From: Vitellaria paradoxa
Taxonomy: Eukaryota; Streptophyta; Magnoliopsida; Ericales; Sapotaceae
DNA: 64,000 nt
Assembly: GCA_019916065.1 (NCBI GenBank)
Contig: CM034240.1
Coordinates: forward strand, 21,065,894 to 21,129,893
Reading direction: 5' to 3'
Position 1 is the first letter of the stretch. Each line of letters begins with the position of its first letter. Below the pieces are notes generated by a model. It saw only the letters and a program-made list of their open reading frames with translations, did no database searches and was not told the origin of the DNA. The translations under genes were made by a program, and so were the position numbers. Positions 12,701-24,700 of this stretch are shown piece after piece.

Positions 12701-15700
12701 TACTCCTAGGTTTCCCATCAAGTATCTAAAGGAGTGCACAAGTCATCAACTTAAGTTTCCATAGAGTTCCATAGAAGGCTGTCATCATCCTATATCCAAG
12801 CATCATAAGTACTAACAGTTGAGGTTGGGGGAAGTTCAGTGAGATGTTTATGCTTACTGAGACTAGTCAAATAACTGTCTCTTTAACCACTGTAAATAGT
12901 TCTTCCCATTCAACTTTTGAGTAGTTAAATGATGAAACCAGTTGTTGGAGCCAAGAGGCTTGGATTCCATAGGAGCAGCACTTGAGATGGTACTAAATTC
13001 AGAGATCATCGGAAAAGGTTGATGATGTCAGAGAAAATAGCAGTGAAAGTAGTGAGGGTCAATGAGGCTACAACCGATGAGGGTCGTCTATCACGAGGGC
13101 ATTTGTTGTGAGGGTTGTCTGAGGTCACAATCGTAATCAACGATCAACGATGTCTAAGATCGCAAGACTACTAGGGTTTCTTGACAAAGACAAGAACACA
13201 AGAAATTAAATACAAAAACAAGGATCTTTGCACTGATACCATGTCAAAAAAAAAAAAAAAAAAAGAGATGAAATTATTGTGTATTATTAGGGTTCATAAC
13301 CAATTTATATATATAGGAGTCCTACGTATTATGAAACTATTACAATCGATCAAATATTCCTACACTAGGAAATCACGAAACTAATTATATTCCTATCGTA
13401 TTCACACTAATATCTAACAAGGACCTCATGGAATCATAGCTTCAGTAATTTGACCCAAAAGCTTGAGCTGTTAAGGAATGAGCAAAATTAGGTCAGACAC
13501 TATATATTGAGCTAACTTAACCATTAGAATTTGAAGATATGGCTATAGGACTATGAGTAAGAACAGAACTCATTAGCTGAGGTTTGCATGGGTATTGACT
13601 AATATAGAGCATGAGTCATCAAGGAAATAATGAGAAGGCCATAGGCTAGTGAATAACTTATTGCGTGTAATATGGTGCAATCTAATCTGCAATACGAGTA
13701 AATAAATGTGTTAAAAACTTATGATATGCTAACCGCACCTAATGTATAAGTAAGAACTTACATCGCAAATGCTGTCCTCTTTTAACATCATTACTTATTC
13801 ATTTTATTTCATGGTGGAAAGGAATTCAATGTAGAAGTATGCTTCTTCTTTTCTCTTTTTGCCCTATTTTATAAGGTATATGGTTCATCTGCTATCAATC
13901 AATTTCACAGGAAGATCCCTTGACCATTTCCAAATGTTCCATGACCTATGAAGCACGAATATAAAAATGCAATATGGGCATGACACGATACAAATATACC
14001 GACACATCAATTTTTAAAATTATTTGGACATGAAACGACAATGACACTCTAATGAATAAAATGTCTAATTTTATTTATGTACATGAAAAAACTACTAATT
14101 CATTTTTGTATTATAGTGCATTTATCTTTTATTTGTATCTATTTTAAAAGATTGTATTTACAAACAAATTAGAAATTTTAGATCTTAAAATTCATAAAAT
14201 TAAAAACAAATGACTATAAATTAATAAATGCAAATCATATCATTTTTATTTTATTATTTGACTGCAAGTTTCTTCTTCAAAATTACAATATATTTTATGT
14301 ACATATAAGTTATGAATATCTTTCTCTCAAATGTCCAAAAAGTGTTTGATGACCGTAGGTATCCGCTACCTTCTTAGAAGTGTTTGTGCTTCTTAGACCA
14401 CGACATATACATCATATTAGAATTTTTTATTCCCTTTCTTGTAGTAATGAATATGTAATCATCTTCCAATATTTGAAGCATCTTTGCCTCGTGTGACTTA
14501 ATTACCTCAGGTTTTCTTAGAGGATATGCACTTTGACTTCAAGCAGTTTGACAAGTTTTTCCTCTTGGTTGATGTTAAAATTCATGCCTGGTTGCTGTCA
14601 TTGATCTGATCTTAATGTGTCTCTGAATTAGCCAGTTAGTATTTGTAGCTAGAGTTTTTTTCTTTTTTGACATTGAGGCTCATGCTTTTAATAGTTTCAG
14701 ATTAGTGGATAGTGTATACTTGTTCTACTTCTTTCTTCTTAAATGTAGTTGATGCCCCAGATTTTTGTTGAAATTCTATGCAGGGACTTCTTCGTTCCCA
14801 GTTACAAACAGCAAATGAAGACAATGGAAATAAAAAAAGGTGAATTTCTTGTTTTTATACTAGAACTGCTCTTGGTCCTTGCTTTTCTACTTTTCTTCAT
14901 TCCCCTTCTTGAGTTCAATGAATTCAAGCAACTCAAATGGCATCTTGAGTAAATCAAATTCAGATGCTCGAGTCTCCAACCTCTAATTCCAACTGTACAT
15001 GTCTAATTAACGGTATGAAGTTTGACTTTGAGCATCCAAAACTAAAAAATCTCACAATTCTATTTCCTATGATGATACCTTAACCTTATAGAATCTTTTT
15101 GTTGTCATTTTCTTCAGTAAACAAATGAAGATTGAATGGAATGGTTTGATATCTCTAGGGTTTAAGTGTATATTTATATAAATAGGCCTTGTACAAATTA
15201 GAAAACAACCAATTACAATCATATTTTTCCTAATCAAATCAAATCTCCTACGAGCAAAGAATAAATCTATATTGTATTTATAGTATTATAATATTCCTTC
15301 TTGTAAAATATTGAGATTAACTGAGCTCAATACCACACACCCAACTGGGTTCGTGTATGTCTATTTATAAATGTACAAGGTGACTACATACATGAGAGAC
15401 CATTCACATTTCCTACAACTAGATATAGTGAACACTCTCTTACGACTAGATACAGTAAATGTATATTAACACTCTCCCTTAAGCTGGAGTATATATGTCA
15501 TATGTTCTAAACTTGTTACAAATGAACCTTATTTTAGATCCTCCAAGAGCTTTGGTAAACAAATTAGCAAGTTGATCTTCAGATTTTACATAACGATTCT
15601 TTATTACATTCTGCATAATCTTTTCCTGAACAAAATGACAATCGACCTCAATATGTTTAGTCCTTTCATGGAATATGGGATTAGATGCAATATGAATTGC

Positions 15701-18700
15701 AGCCTGATTATCACATAGTAATTCCATGGGCTGTGGATGACAAACTCCCAATTCTTTTAACATGTTTTGTATCCAGATCATCTCACAAGTTGTATGTGCC
15801 ATTGCTCTATGCTCTGACTCAGCACTTGACCGTGCTACTACGGTTTGCTTTTTACTCTTCCAGGAAAACCCAATTGTCGATCATCTGTCTGATGGTGACC
15901 CTGCCCAATCTGCATTGGTATACCCATGAACTAGAGTGTGTTTATTGTCTTTGTACTGTAAGCCTTTCCCTGGTGCTCTTTTTAGATATCTCAAAATTCA
16001 GACAACGGCATCCCAATGGCTACTACGAGGTGATTTAAGAAATTAACTGATCACACTCGTGGCAAAAGATATATCAGGTCTGGTGACGGTCAAATAGTTT
16101 AGTTTTCCAATTAACCTTCGATACTGACTAGGATCATGCAACAACTCGCCTTGATCAACAACCAACTTAGTATTTGGGTCTATTGGTGTATCCACAGGTT
16201 TAGAACCCAACATATCTGTCTCAGTTAACAAATCCAAAACATATTTTCTTTGAGAGAGAAAAATATCCATACATGACCAGGCAATCTCAATTTCTAAGAA
16301 ATATTTCAATGATCCCAAATCTTTGGTACTAAACTTACTTTGAAGGAACATCTTCAAATCAACAATACCTTGGGAATCATCTTCGGTGATAACAATGTCA
16401 TCTACATATATAAGGAGCCAAATCCGTCCTTTAGAGGAATGACAGTAAAAGACTAAATGATCAACTCTACAATGGACGAGGCCAAATTCAGTAACAACAA
16501 TGCTGAATCAGCCAAACCATGCCTGAGGAGATTGCTTCAGGCCATATAATGTTTTCTTTAGTTTGCAAACTAACCCAGATTCCCCTTGAGCTACGAACCT
16601 AGGAGGTTGCTTCATATATACTTCCTCAACAAGATCACTATGCAAAAAGGCATTTTTTACATCAACCTGATGGAGAGACCAATGGTTGATTGCGGTTAGA
16701 GAGATAATAAGACGAACAGAAGTAAGTTTAGCAACAGGAGAAAATGTCTCAGGAAAGTCCAGACCATAAATTTGAGTGTAGCCCTTTGCAACCAAGTGTG
16801 CCTTTAACCTATCCATAGTACCATTAGGATGAAACTTAATAGTGTATACTCAACAACAACCAACCGCAGACTTACTAGAAGGAAGGGAAACAAGTTCCCA
16901 AGTATTATTGGCTCGAAGAGCAGACATCTCATCTTCCATAACAGAATGCTATCTAGGGTGAGAAAGTGCTTCAGAGACAGTTTTAGGAATAGAAATAGAG
17001 TGTAAAGATGTAACAAATGAACGATAGGAAGGTGATAATGCATCATAAGATATAAAATGAGAAATGGGATTAGAAGTGCAAGAACGTGTAACTTTCTGAA
17101 AAGCAATAGGAACATCTAAATCACTTACAGGAGCTGGCGGCAGAGAAGAAGCAGATGGTGGAGCACTGGAAGCAGGAGGAGGAGCAATTACTTCTTGACA
17201 CCGAGTGTAAACGTGCAAGTCAGGACGAGATAAACGACTAGGTGGACTTTTAGGGATATGATGACTAGACTCAACTGGAACAACAGGGAGAGGAAGACTC
17301 TCATCAAGGATGGATTGGGGTTGAGACAGAGAAGAATGGAGTAGACTCAAAAAAAGTGACATCTGCATAAACAAAAAATCGATTAAGAGACGGACTATAA
17401 CAACGGTACCCCTTTTGTAATCTAGAATACCCCAAAAAGATACACTTATGAGCAGGGGCATCCAATTTATCAACCCCAGGTGCAAGCTGATGAACAAATG
17501 AAACGCACCAAAAAATGTGGGGTGGAAGAGAAAACAAAGGTTTGTTAGGAAATAGTACAGAATGAGGAGTGAATTCTTTAAGCACAGGAGAGGGCATGCG
17601 ATTGATTAAATAACATGTAGTTAAAACAGCATCACTCCAAAAAATTTTGGGAACATTCATTTGAAAAAGTAGACACTGAGCTTGTTTCAATGAGGTGCAA
17701 ATTCTTTCGTTCAGCTACCCCATTTTGCTGTGGAGTGCGGGAACAAGAAGATTGATGGAGGATACCAGAAGAGGTCATAAATCAGTGAAAGATTTGAAAA
17801 AATATTCTTTTGCATTATCACTATGAAGAATTCGCACGGATACATTAAATTGAGTTTTAATTTCAGCACAAAAAGCTTGAAAAATAGAAAACAGCTCAGA
17901 ACGATCTTTCATCAAATAAAGCTATGTCATTCTTGAAAAATCATCTACAACGGTGACAAAATACTGAAATCCCAATTTTGAAGTAACTCGACTAGGACCC
18001 CAAACATCTAAATGAACTAATAAAAATGGACTCAATGATCTGTTATTGACTCAAGTTGTAAAAGGCACATGATGATGTTTTCCCAATTGATAGGATTCAC
18101 AATTTAAAGACTGTAAATTGTGTAAACTAGGAACAATACATTTTAGCCTATTCAAGGATGGATGTCTAAGACGACAATGAATTTCTAAGGGAGAAGCTAT
18201 TGCAGAACAAACTCTATGTACCTCAGTATCAAGATAGTAGACTCCTCCAACTTCATGTCTTCCACCAATCTTTTTCCTTGTCGTCATATCCTGTATAACA
18301 ACAGAGCTGGGAAAGAAAGTTACTGAACAATTATGGTGCTTGGTAAGTTGACTAACAGATATAAGATTAAAAGGAAAGGAAGGAACATAGAACACTGACG
18401 CTAGAGAAAGAGAAGGAGAAGGAATGACTTTACCAACACCATTGACTGCAGTAGTTGAACCATTGGCTAACGTAATTGAAGGGAGAGAGGTAGAATATTG
18501 GATACCAGAGAACAATGAAGAGGTTCCCCACATGTGATTGGAAGCACCAAAGTCTATAATCCATGGAGAAGGAGAATGAGTGGAGAAACATATAATGGAA
18601 TTACCTTGTTGAGAAGAGGAACCCGATGAGCTTTCTGATACTATAGGAATCTTGAATACTCTTCGTTAGGAAGAGTTATAGTCTGAGGATGCTTGCTAGT

Positions 18701-21700
18701 AGAGGAATCTGAAGAAACTACATGTGCCATTTGTGGTGGGATAAGCTCTAACACTGACCTTATTCCCAAAAGCTTTGAAGAAATTACAGGCACCAAACTA
18801 GCAAGTGAACAATACCGTTAGAACAAAAGTTCGTCCAGACCGGATGGAACAATTACCAAAGGAGTCGCTTGAAGAAGGAGAGGAAACTGTGAAACTAGCC
18901 GGAAGTTCTCTGGAGGTCCACGCGCCTGTACGCGTGGCTCAGATGGTGGCGCATGAGGTCCACGCATAGAGACTCCGACGGTGCATGACGGCGCGTGACA
19001 GACTTTTAGATGACGGCGTTCCTTCGACAGGCACCGCCTAACTTAGAAGACTGCACAGGTATGATTTCTTCACTGAAACACAGACCAAGTGATGAGCAGC
19101 AAATGAACTTGTGTTTGTTGAAGATGGAATGCGGGAAGTTCCAAACTCTGACAGAAATGAGACACTGACTTTCAAAGACACAGATAGGACACAAAGGATG
19201 AACGCTCTAATACCATGTAAAATATTGAGATTAACTGAGCTTAATACCACACACCCAACTGGGTTCGTGTGTGTCTATTTATAGATGTACAAGGTGACTA
19301 CATACATGAGAGACCATTCACATTTCCTGTGACTAGATACAGTGAACACTCTCCTACGACTAGATACAGTGAATGTACATTAACACTTCTCAAGCTGTAG
19401 TGTATATATTATATGTTTTAAGTCAAAGGCTTCAGTAAACAAATCAGCAAGTTGGTTTTCAAACTTGACATGACCAATCTTAATGGTGTTCTTTAGAATC
19501 TTCTCCTTAACAAAGTGATAGTTTGCCTTAATGTGCTTAGTCTTTTCTTGGAATATTGGATGAGCATTGAACTCTCAATACTTTCATTATATTTTGTATC
19601 CAAATTAACTTACATGAGGTGTATGTTGTGGCTCTATACTCCGAGTCTGCACTCGATCTTGCTCTTATTGTGTTTCTTGCTCTTTCATGACATTAGATTG
19701 TCTCCAATGAAGATGCAATAACTAGTAGTAGAGTGTCTATTTGATAGAGACGCTGCCCCATCTGCATCCGTGTATTCCTGTATTGAATTATAACCATAAT
19801 CTTGATATAACAAGCTCCTTCCAGCTGCTTCCTTCAAATATCTCATTGTTAGAAACGTTGTAAATATAGAAATAGGATTAGGTTGATTTATAGATTGATT
19901 ATTTCCTAGAATAGGAGATGTGATTAGGTGTGATGAGGAGATTGATATGATTGATCCTTTTCTAAAATTATGACATTTGTGCATATAAATATGCATGGCC
20001 TTACCTATAGTGGTTAAGCCATTTCATTTAATGTCTGTTCTTGAAATGGTATCAAAGTAGAGATCCTAATTCTTTGATTTTTTGTTGGTGCTTGTGTAAC
20101 CCATCTTCATCAGCGTTAGCGGCGATATTCATCATAGTCAGTGACAATGTCATCAACATCGTCTTTTGGTTTGACATCTTCAGCCTTGTTCATCATCGGT
20201 GTCAACGACGATCTTCATCGTAGTCAGCGGTGTTAGCTCTATCCATCGATCTTTATCAACGATCGCAAAAGCTCGAAGCCCTAGCCATCGTCGTCGTTTT
20301 AGCCTTCTTTTGGCATCTCCTTCATTGTAGTTGCTGTTTGTCAAAACCCGAGCCTTCATCACAATATAAAACTATTGTGTGATAATCAGGTTGCAGTACA
20401 AATTACTTTTAATCCAGTATTTCATGAAAGAACAAAATATATTGAAATAGATTTTGATTTTGTTAGATAGATGACACTACAAAATTTCATAAAGATAGGA
20501 CATGTTAAGTTAGAAGGCCAACTTGTAGACTTATTCACTAAAGCAGTTGAAGGTTCTTAGTTTGGACACATTTGTAACAAGTTTGGAATATATGATATAT
20601 ACACTCCAGCTTGAGGGGGGAGTGTTAGAGATATTGTGAATATAGAAGTAGGATTAGATTGATTATTTGTTTCCTAGAATATGATATGTGATTAGGAGTG
20701 ATTGATATGTTTGATCCTTTCCTAAATTGTTAAATTCATGTATATAAAGATATGTGATCTTACCCATAGTGGTTAAGGCATTTCATTCCATATCTATTCT
20801 TGTCAATTGGCTTGAAGGGTAGACATCTCATCTTTCATTGCAGTATGTCACCTAGAGTAGGACAAAGCTTCATGCACAGAGTTAGGGGTAGAAACAGATA
20901 CTAGCAAGAAAATAAAGACATTATAGGTAGGAGATAATGCACAATAAGAAACAAACTTAGAAGATGGGAGGTGCATCTACATTACTTTTTCATCCTATAA
21001 TGGATAGGTCAAAATCATCAGCAAGTGCTGAAGATGCAAGGAGTGGTGGAGCATCTGAAACAACAGGAGGTAGAACCCCTATCTAGTTTAAACTTGCAAG
21101 TTAGGATGATGCACATGGTTTGGTGATGGAAGGACTGAGAAAGGAAGACTCTTATTTAGGGATGACAAGGATTGGGACTTAAAGAAGAAGGGAGTATAAC
21201 CAAAGAATGAAACATCTACACAGACAGAGGAGCAGTTAAGGGATTGACTGTAACACCAATATCTTTTTTGTGAGTACCCCACAAGTTACTTTGTGGGGTT
21301 GAGGCTCCAATTTGTTGATCTCACTATTAAGCTAATGAATAAATGCAACACACTCAAATATATTGGGTAGAATGTGAAAAGAGATTGGTTGGGAAATAAG
21401 ATAGAGTGAAGGCTTCTATTTTGTAATAGAGGAAGGCAACTTATTAAGTGACATATAATGACATCATCACCCTATTTAACTTTAGGAATATGCATATGAA
21501 ATAATAGGGGTCTCAATGAGATGTAAGTTTTCTTTTTTGTTCTACAACACACATTTTATTGTGTAGTGTGAGAGCAAGATGACTGATTAAGTATACCATG
21601 GGAAGACATGAATTCATTAAAATATTTAGAAAAATATTAATTGGTATTACCACTGTGAAAAATTTGAATAGGCCTTCCAAACTGAGTTTAAATTTCAATG

Positions 21701-24700
21701 GAAGACTTAAAAATAGAGCATAGTTCTAAATTGAATCTTGGCAGTTCTTTAGAAATCAGCTATAAAGTTAACAAGTTACTGGAAATTAAAATTCAAAACT
21801 AAATGACTCGGATCCCAAACATCAAAGTGAACTAAATCTAAAAGACACAAAACTCTTGACTTTGGGAGGGAAAGAAGTATGATGGTGCTTTCTTAACTGA
21901 CAAAATACACACTACAAAGACTTAAATTGTCGTAATCTAGAAACTAAGACTTTTGATGATTAAGGTAAGGGTGGCCTGGCGGCAATGAATGTTCATTGGA
22001 GAGGCAATTACAAAACAGATGTTATAAGATTGCATAGATGGAGGTAGTAAATCCTTTTTATTTCATGCCCTCCAATCCTTTCCTTTTGTCTTCATATCTT
22101 GGATAATGATAGAATCAGAAAAGATCATTGAACAATCTAATTGTTTAGTGAGCTCACTAATAGAAATGAGGTTAAATGAAAAAGCAGGCACATGTAGAAT
22201 CGATGATAATGATAGAGAGGGAAAATGAGAGGTTGTACCAATACCTTGAATTGGATTACTAGAGCCATTGGCAATAACAACAAGAGGATTAGTAGATGAA
22301 TATTAGATATTGGAAAATAATTTAGATGTTCTTAACATATGGCTAGAAGTACCAGAATCAAGAATCTAAGGCATGGAGGGACAAATAGGTAGACAAACAA
22401 CTGAGTTACCTTGGTGGGTAGTGGAAGCAATTGGATGAGATGCTTGATGAACTACTTGATATTGGAGAAGCTTGGAGTACTCCTTGCTAGAAATAGTTAT
22501 AGGTATAAGTGGGATAGGCTCACTATCTCCAAAGGTAATTGTGGAAGTTGAACTGTCAATAGTAACCACACATGCTATGTGGGTAGGTTTGCCATAGAGA
22601 ATCTAACATTTCCTATGATGATACCCATCTTTCCACAGTGCGTAAATTTGGGCCAAGGCCCTTTTTCCTTGCCACTATGATATTATCTGCTGCTGTTGTT
22701 ACGACCATCTCTTGTGTCACACCAATCAATAGGAGTATGAACAACTGTATGACTGGCAGTGCCTGATTGTGTGGGCTTAGATTCGCTACGAGGAGGATTT
22801 TAGGATGCAACCATAAGAGATCGAGAGTATGTCTCATCAAAAGATGGAAGAGAGGCTCCTCCAATTATCTGTGCTTGTAATGGTTCACATTCTAGATCAC
22901 GACTAGCAAAGAACTTGTTGACAACCATTTATTCGTGTTGTTTCTATATCTCGTTAATATCAACAGATAATGGTTGAAGTGAGTTTAATTCTTTATACAT
23001 CCTTTTTAGAGTAGCAAAGTACTAAATGATGCTTTTTCTAGATTGCCGGAGCATAAAGAAGTCACTAGAGACATTATAGAGTCGACTGAGATCACTAAGA
23101 GTACAATAGCTAAATATAATCCTAGATTTCCTTACATGTGTCTAGATGAGCGTCTAGGTTTGCAATTTTGGTTTCTATAGAGTCCCATGACAAGATCACA
23201 ACATTAACATCATCCTAAATCCATATCTCATAGCAGGCCTTGGATATTGTTGGTGCAGAATAGGTGAGATATTTCTACTCACCGAGTCCAGTTAGGGTAA
23301 TCTTGACTGCCCTAGGACAATTGTAAATAATTCTTCCCAGTTTAACGTTCTGGTAATTAAATGGTTAGGTTAATTCATGGAACCTACAGATTTGTATCCT
23401 ATAGGAGAAGCACCACTAGAGACCAAACTAGACTTAGATGCCATCTGTGATGGAACAGAGGTGAACAAGATCAACTAGGTTGTCACCTAGCTCTCTATGA
23501 GACTGGGGTTGCCATTGGTGAGTACTGGAACAATACTTATTTTGGCATCTTGATATAGATACAAGAACCAAGTAGGTTAAGGTTTCTTGATACTGATACA
23601 AGAACCCGAGAGAAATCAAATGCAAAGACTAAGATCTTTCTTCTGAGACCATGTAAGCAACTAAGGATTGAATGGTATGGGTTGACATCTCTAGGATTAT
23701 CTAAGATTATATTCATTTACATAGGCCCTTTACAAACTAGGAAATAAAAAATTAGAATCATAATCTCCCTAATCAAATCAAATCTCCTATACTATTAAAG
23801 TATTAATTTATATTATATTTATGATATTCTAACATCTCCAAAGAGCATTAGGACAAGTATTTGTAGAAATTTGATTTGAAGAAGCACCCTAATCTATATT
23901 GGTACAAATCTCCATGTTGTGCCCTTTAACTTGGGAATTTGAGTTGACAGAATCATTGGCTAGATGCCTAGATCATTATCCAAATTTGGAATAATAATTA
24001 TAAAAGGAGAACCCAGTGTATAAGGCTCCTGCATTGTGTGGTCTGGGGAAGGTTAAATATATCCGGCCTTCCCTCTGTTGGAGCTTTAGGAAAAAGATAT
24101 GGAATCGAAATATTTATGAATTTTCAAGTTGAAAACTATGCATATATGCAGCCAAAATGAGTTATTATTTTGGACTCAAAAGTGGAGCTGGCTTATCTAT
24201 CATTGTATTTATTTGTAAAAATGATGAATATTTTGGAATTGATGAATAATCTATTAAATGATAGTCTTTTACGTTCTACCATTTTGAGATTATTAGATTA
24301 GTAGTCGTCATCTCACCTAACAGGCTAAAAGTTTAAGTTGTCAAGAGGCTAGGATTAACTGAATGGATTGGCATTGAAAATAGGTTTTTGTGTTGTATTT
24401 ATACCAATAAGATAAATATGTACATACTACAATATCGCTAACCTAATTACACTAAGTTACTCCCCTTTAACTTGGAGCATATGTCATATGTTCCAATCTT
24501 GATACCCCACCCCCCCCAAAAAAAAAACTCTAGATCTCCTTGCACTTTGGTAAACAAATTAACCAGTTGGTTATCAAGCTTCATATAACTAGTTTTGATC
24601 ACATTTTATAAAATATTCTCTCTAATAGAGCAACATGTTTACTTCTCTCATGGAAACATTAGAAGTTTGATTATTGTGTAATAACTTCATGGGTTGTGAA

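Larger units (their letters stand above)
5763..13419 (-). mobile_element. Copia-1: degenerate Ty1/copia element with nested insertions
   Basis: The LTRs are about 158 bp (5763-5920) and 151 bp (13269-13419). Read on the minus strand, the right LTR is the 5' one. It is preceded inside by GCACTGATACCA (13230-13241), the complement of an initiator-tRNA-Met primer site. The 3' LTR is preceded by a purine tract equivalent to TTGAGGGAAGC (near 5920-5930). The internal order on the minus strand is gag with zinc knuckle, protease, integrase, reverse transcriptase, RNase H, which is the copia order. Flanks AGGTA and AGGAC match only partly. Stops and frameshifts occur throughout. It is interrupted by a SINE (5974-6070) and a DNA transposon (8225-11208) that carries a LINE. 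Confidence 0.9.
15302..19385 (-). mobile_element. Copia-2: complete-ended Ty1/copia element
   Basis: The 170-bp LTRs lie at 15302-15471 and 19216-19385. The 5-bp target duplication CTTCT is perfect (15297-15301 and 19386-19390). The primer complement GCTCTAATACCA is at 19204-19215 and the purine tract is next to 15472. By eye the LTRs differ at about ten positions, all transitions. At 4,084 bp it is short for an autonomous copia element. Domains on the minus strand are protease, integrase, reverse transcriptase and RNase H, while gag is almost absent (about 0.5 kb of unrecognised sequence at 18660-19200). All frames are broken. Confidence 0.93.
15116..23834 (-). mobile_element. Copia-3: host element split by copia-2 and copia-4
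   Basis: Its two LTRs are about 178 bp (15116-15293) and 183 bp (23652-23834). They share ATTGAATGG, ACATAGGCC-like and CTAATCAAATCAAATCTCCTA blocks. The flanks TCTTC (15111-15115) and TCTCC (23835-23839) differ at one base. The 5' LTR is on the right, with a degenerate primer complement CTTCTGAGACCA just inside. Copia-2 inserted into its polypurine tract (15297-15301 and 19386-19390). Most of its reverse transcriptase is lost where copia-4 now sits. Gag and integrase remnants lie at 20830-23640. It is clearly the oldest of this nest. Confidence 0.82.
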
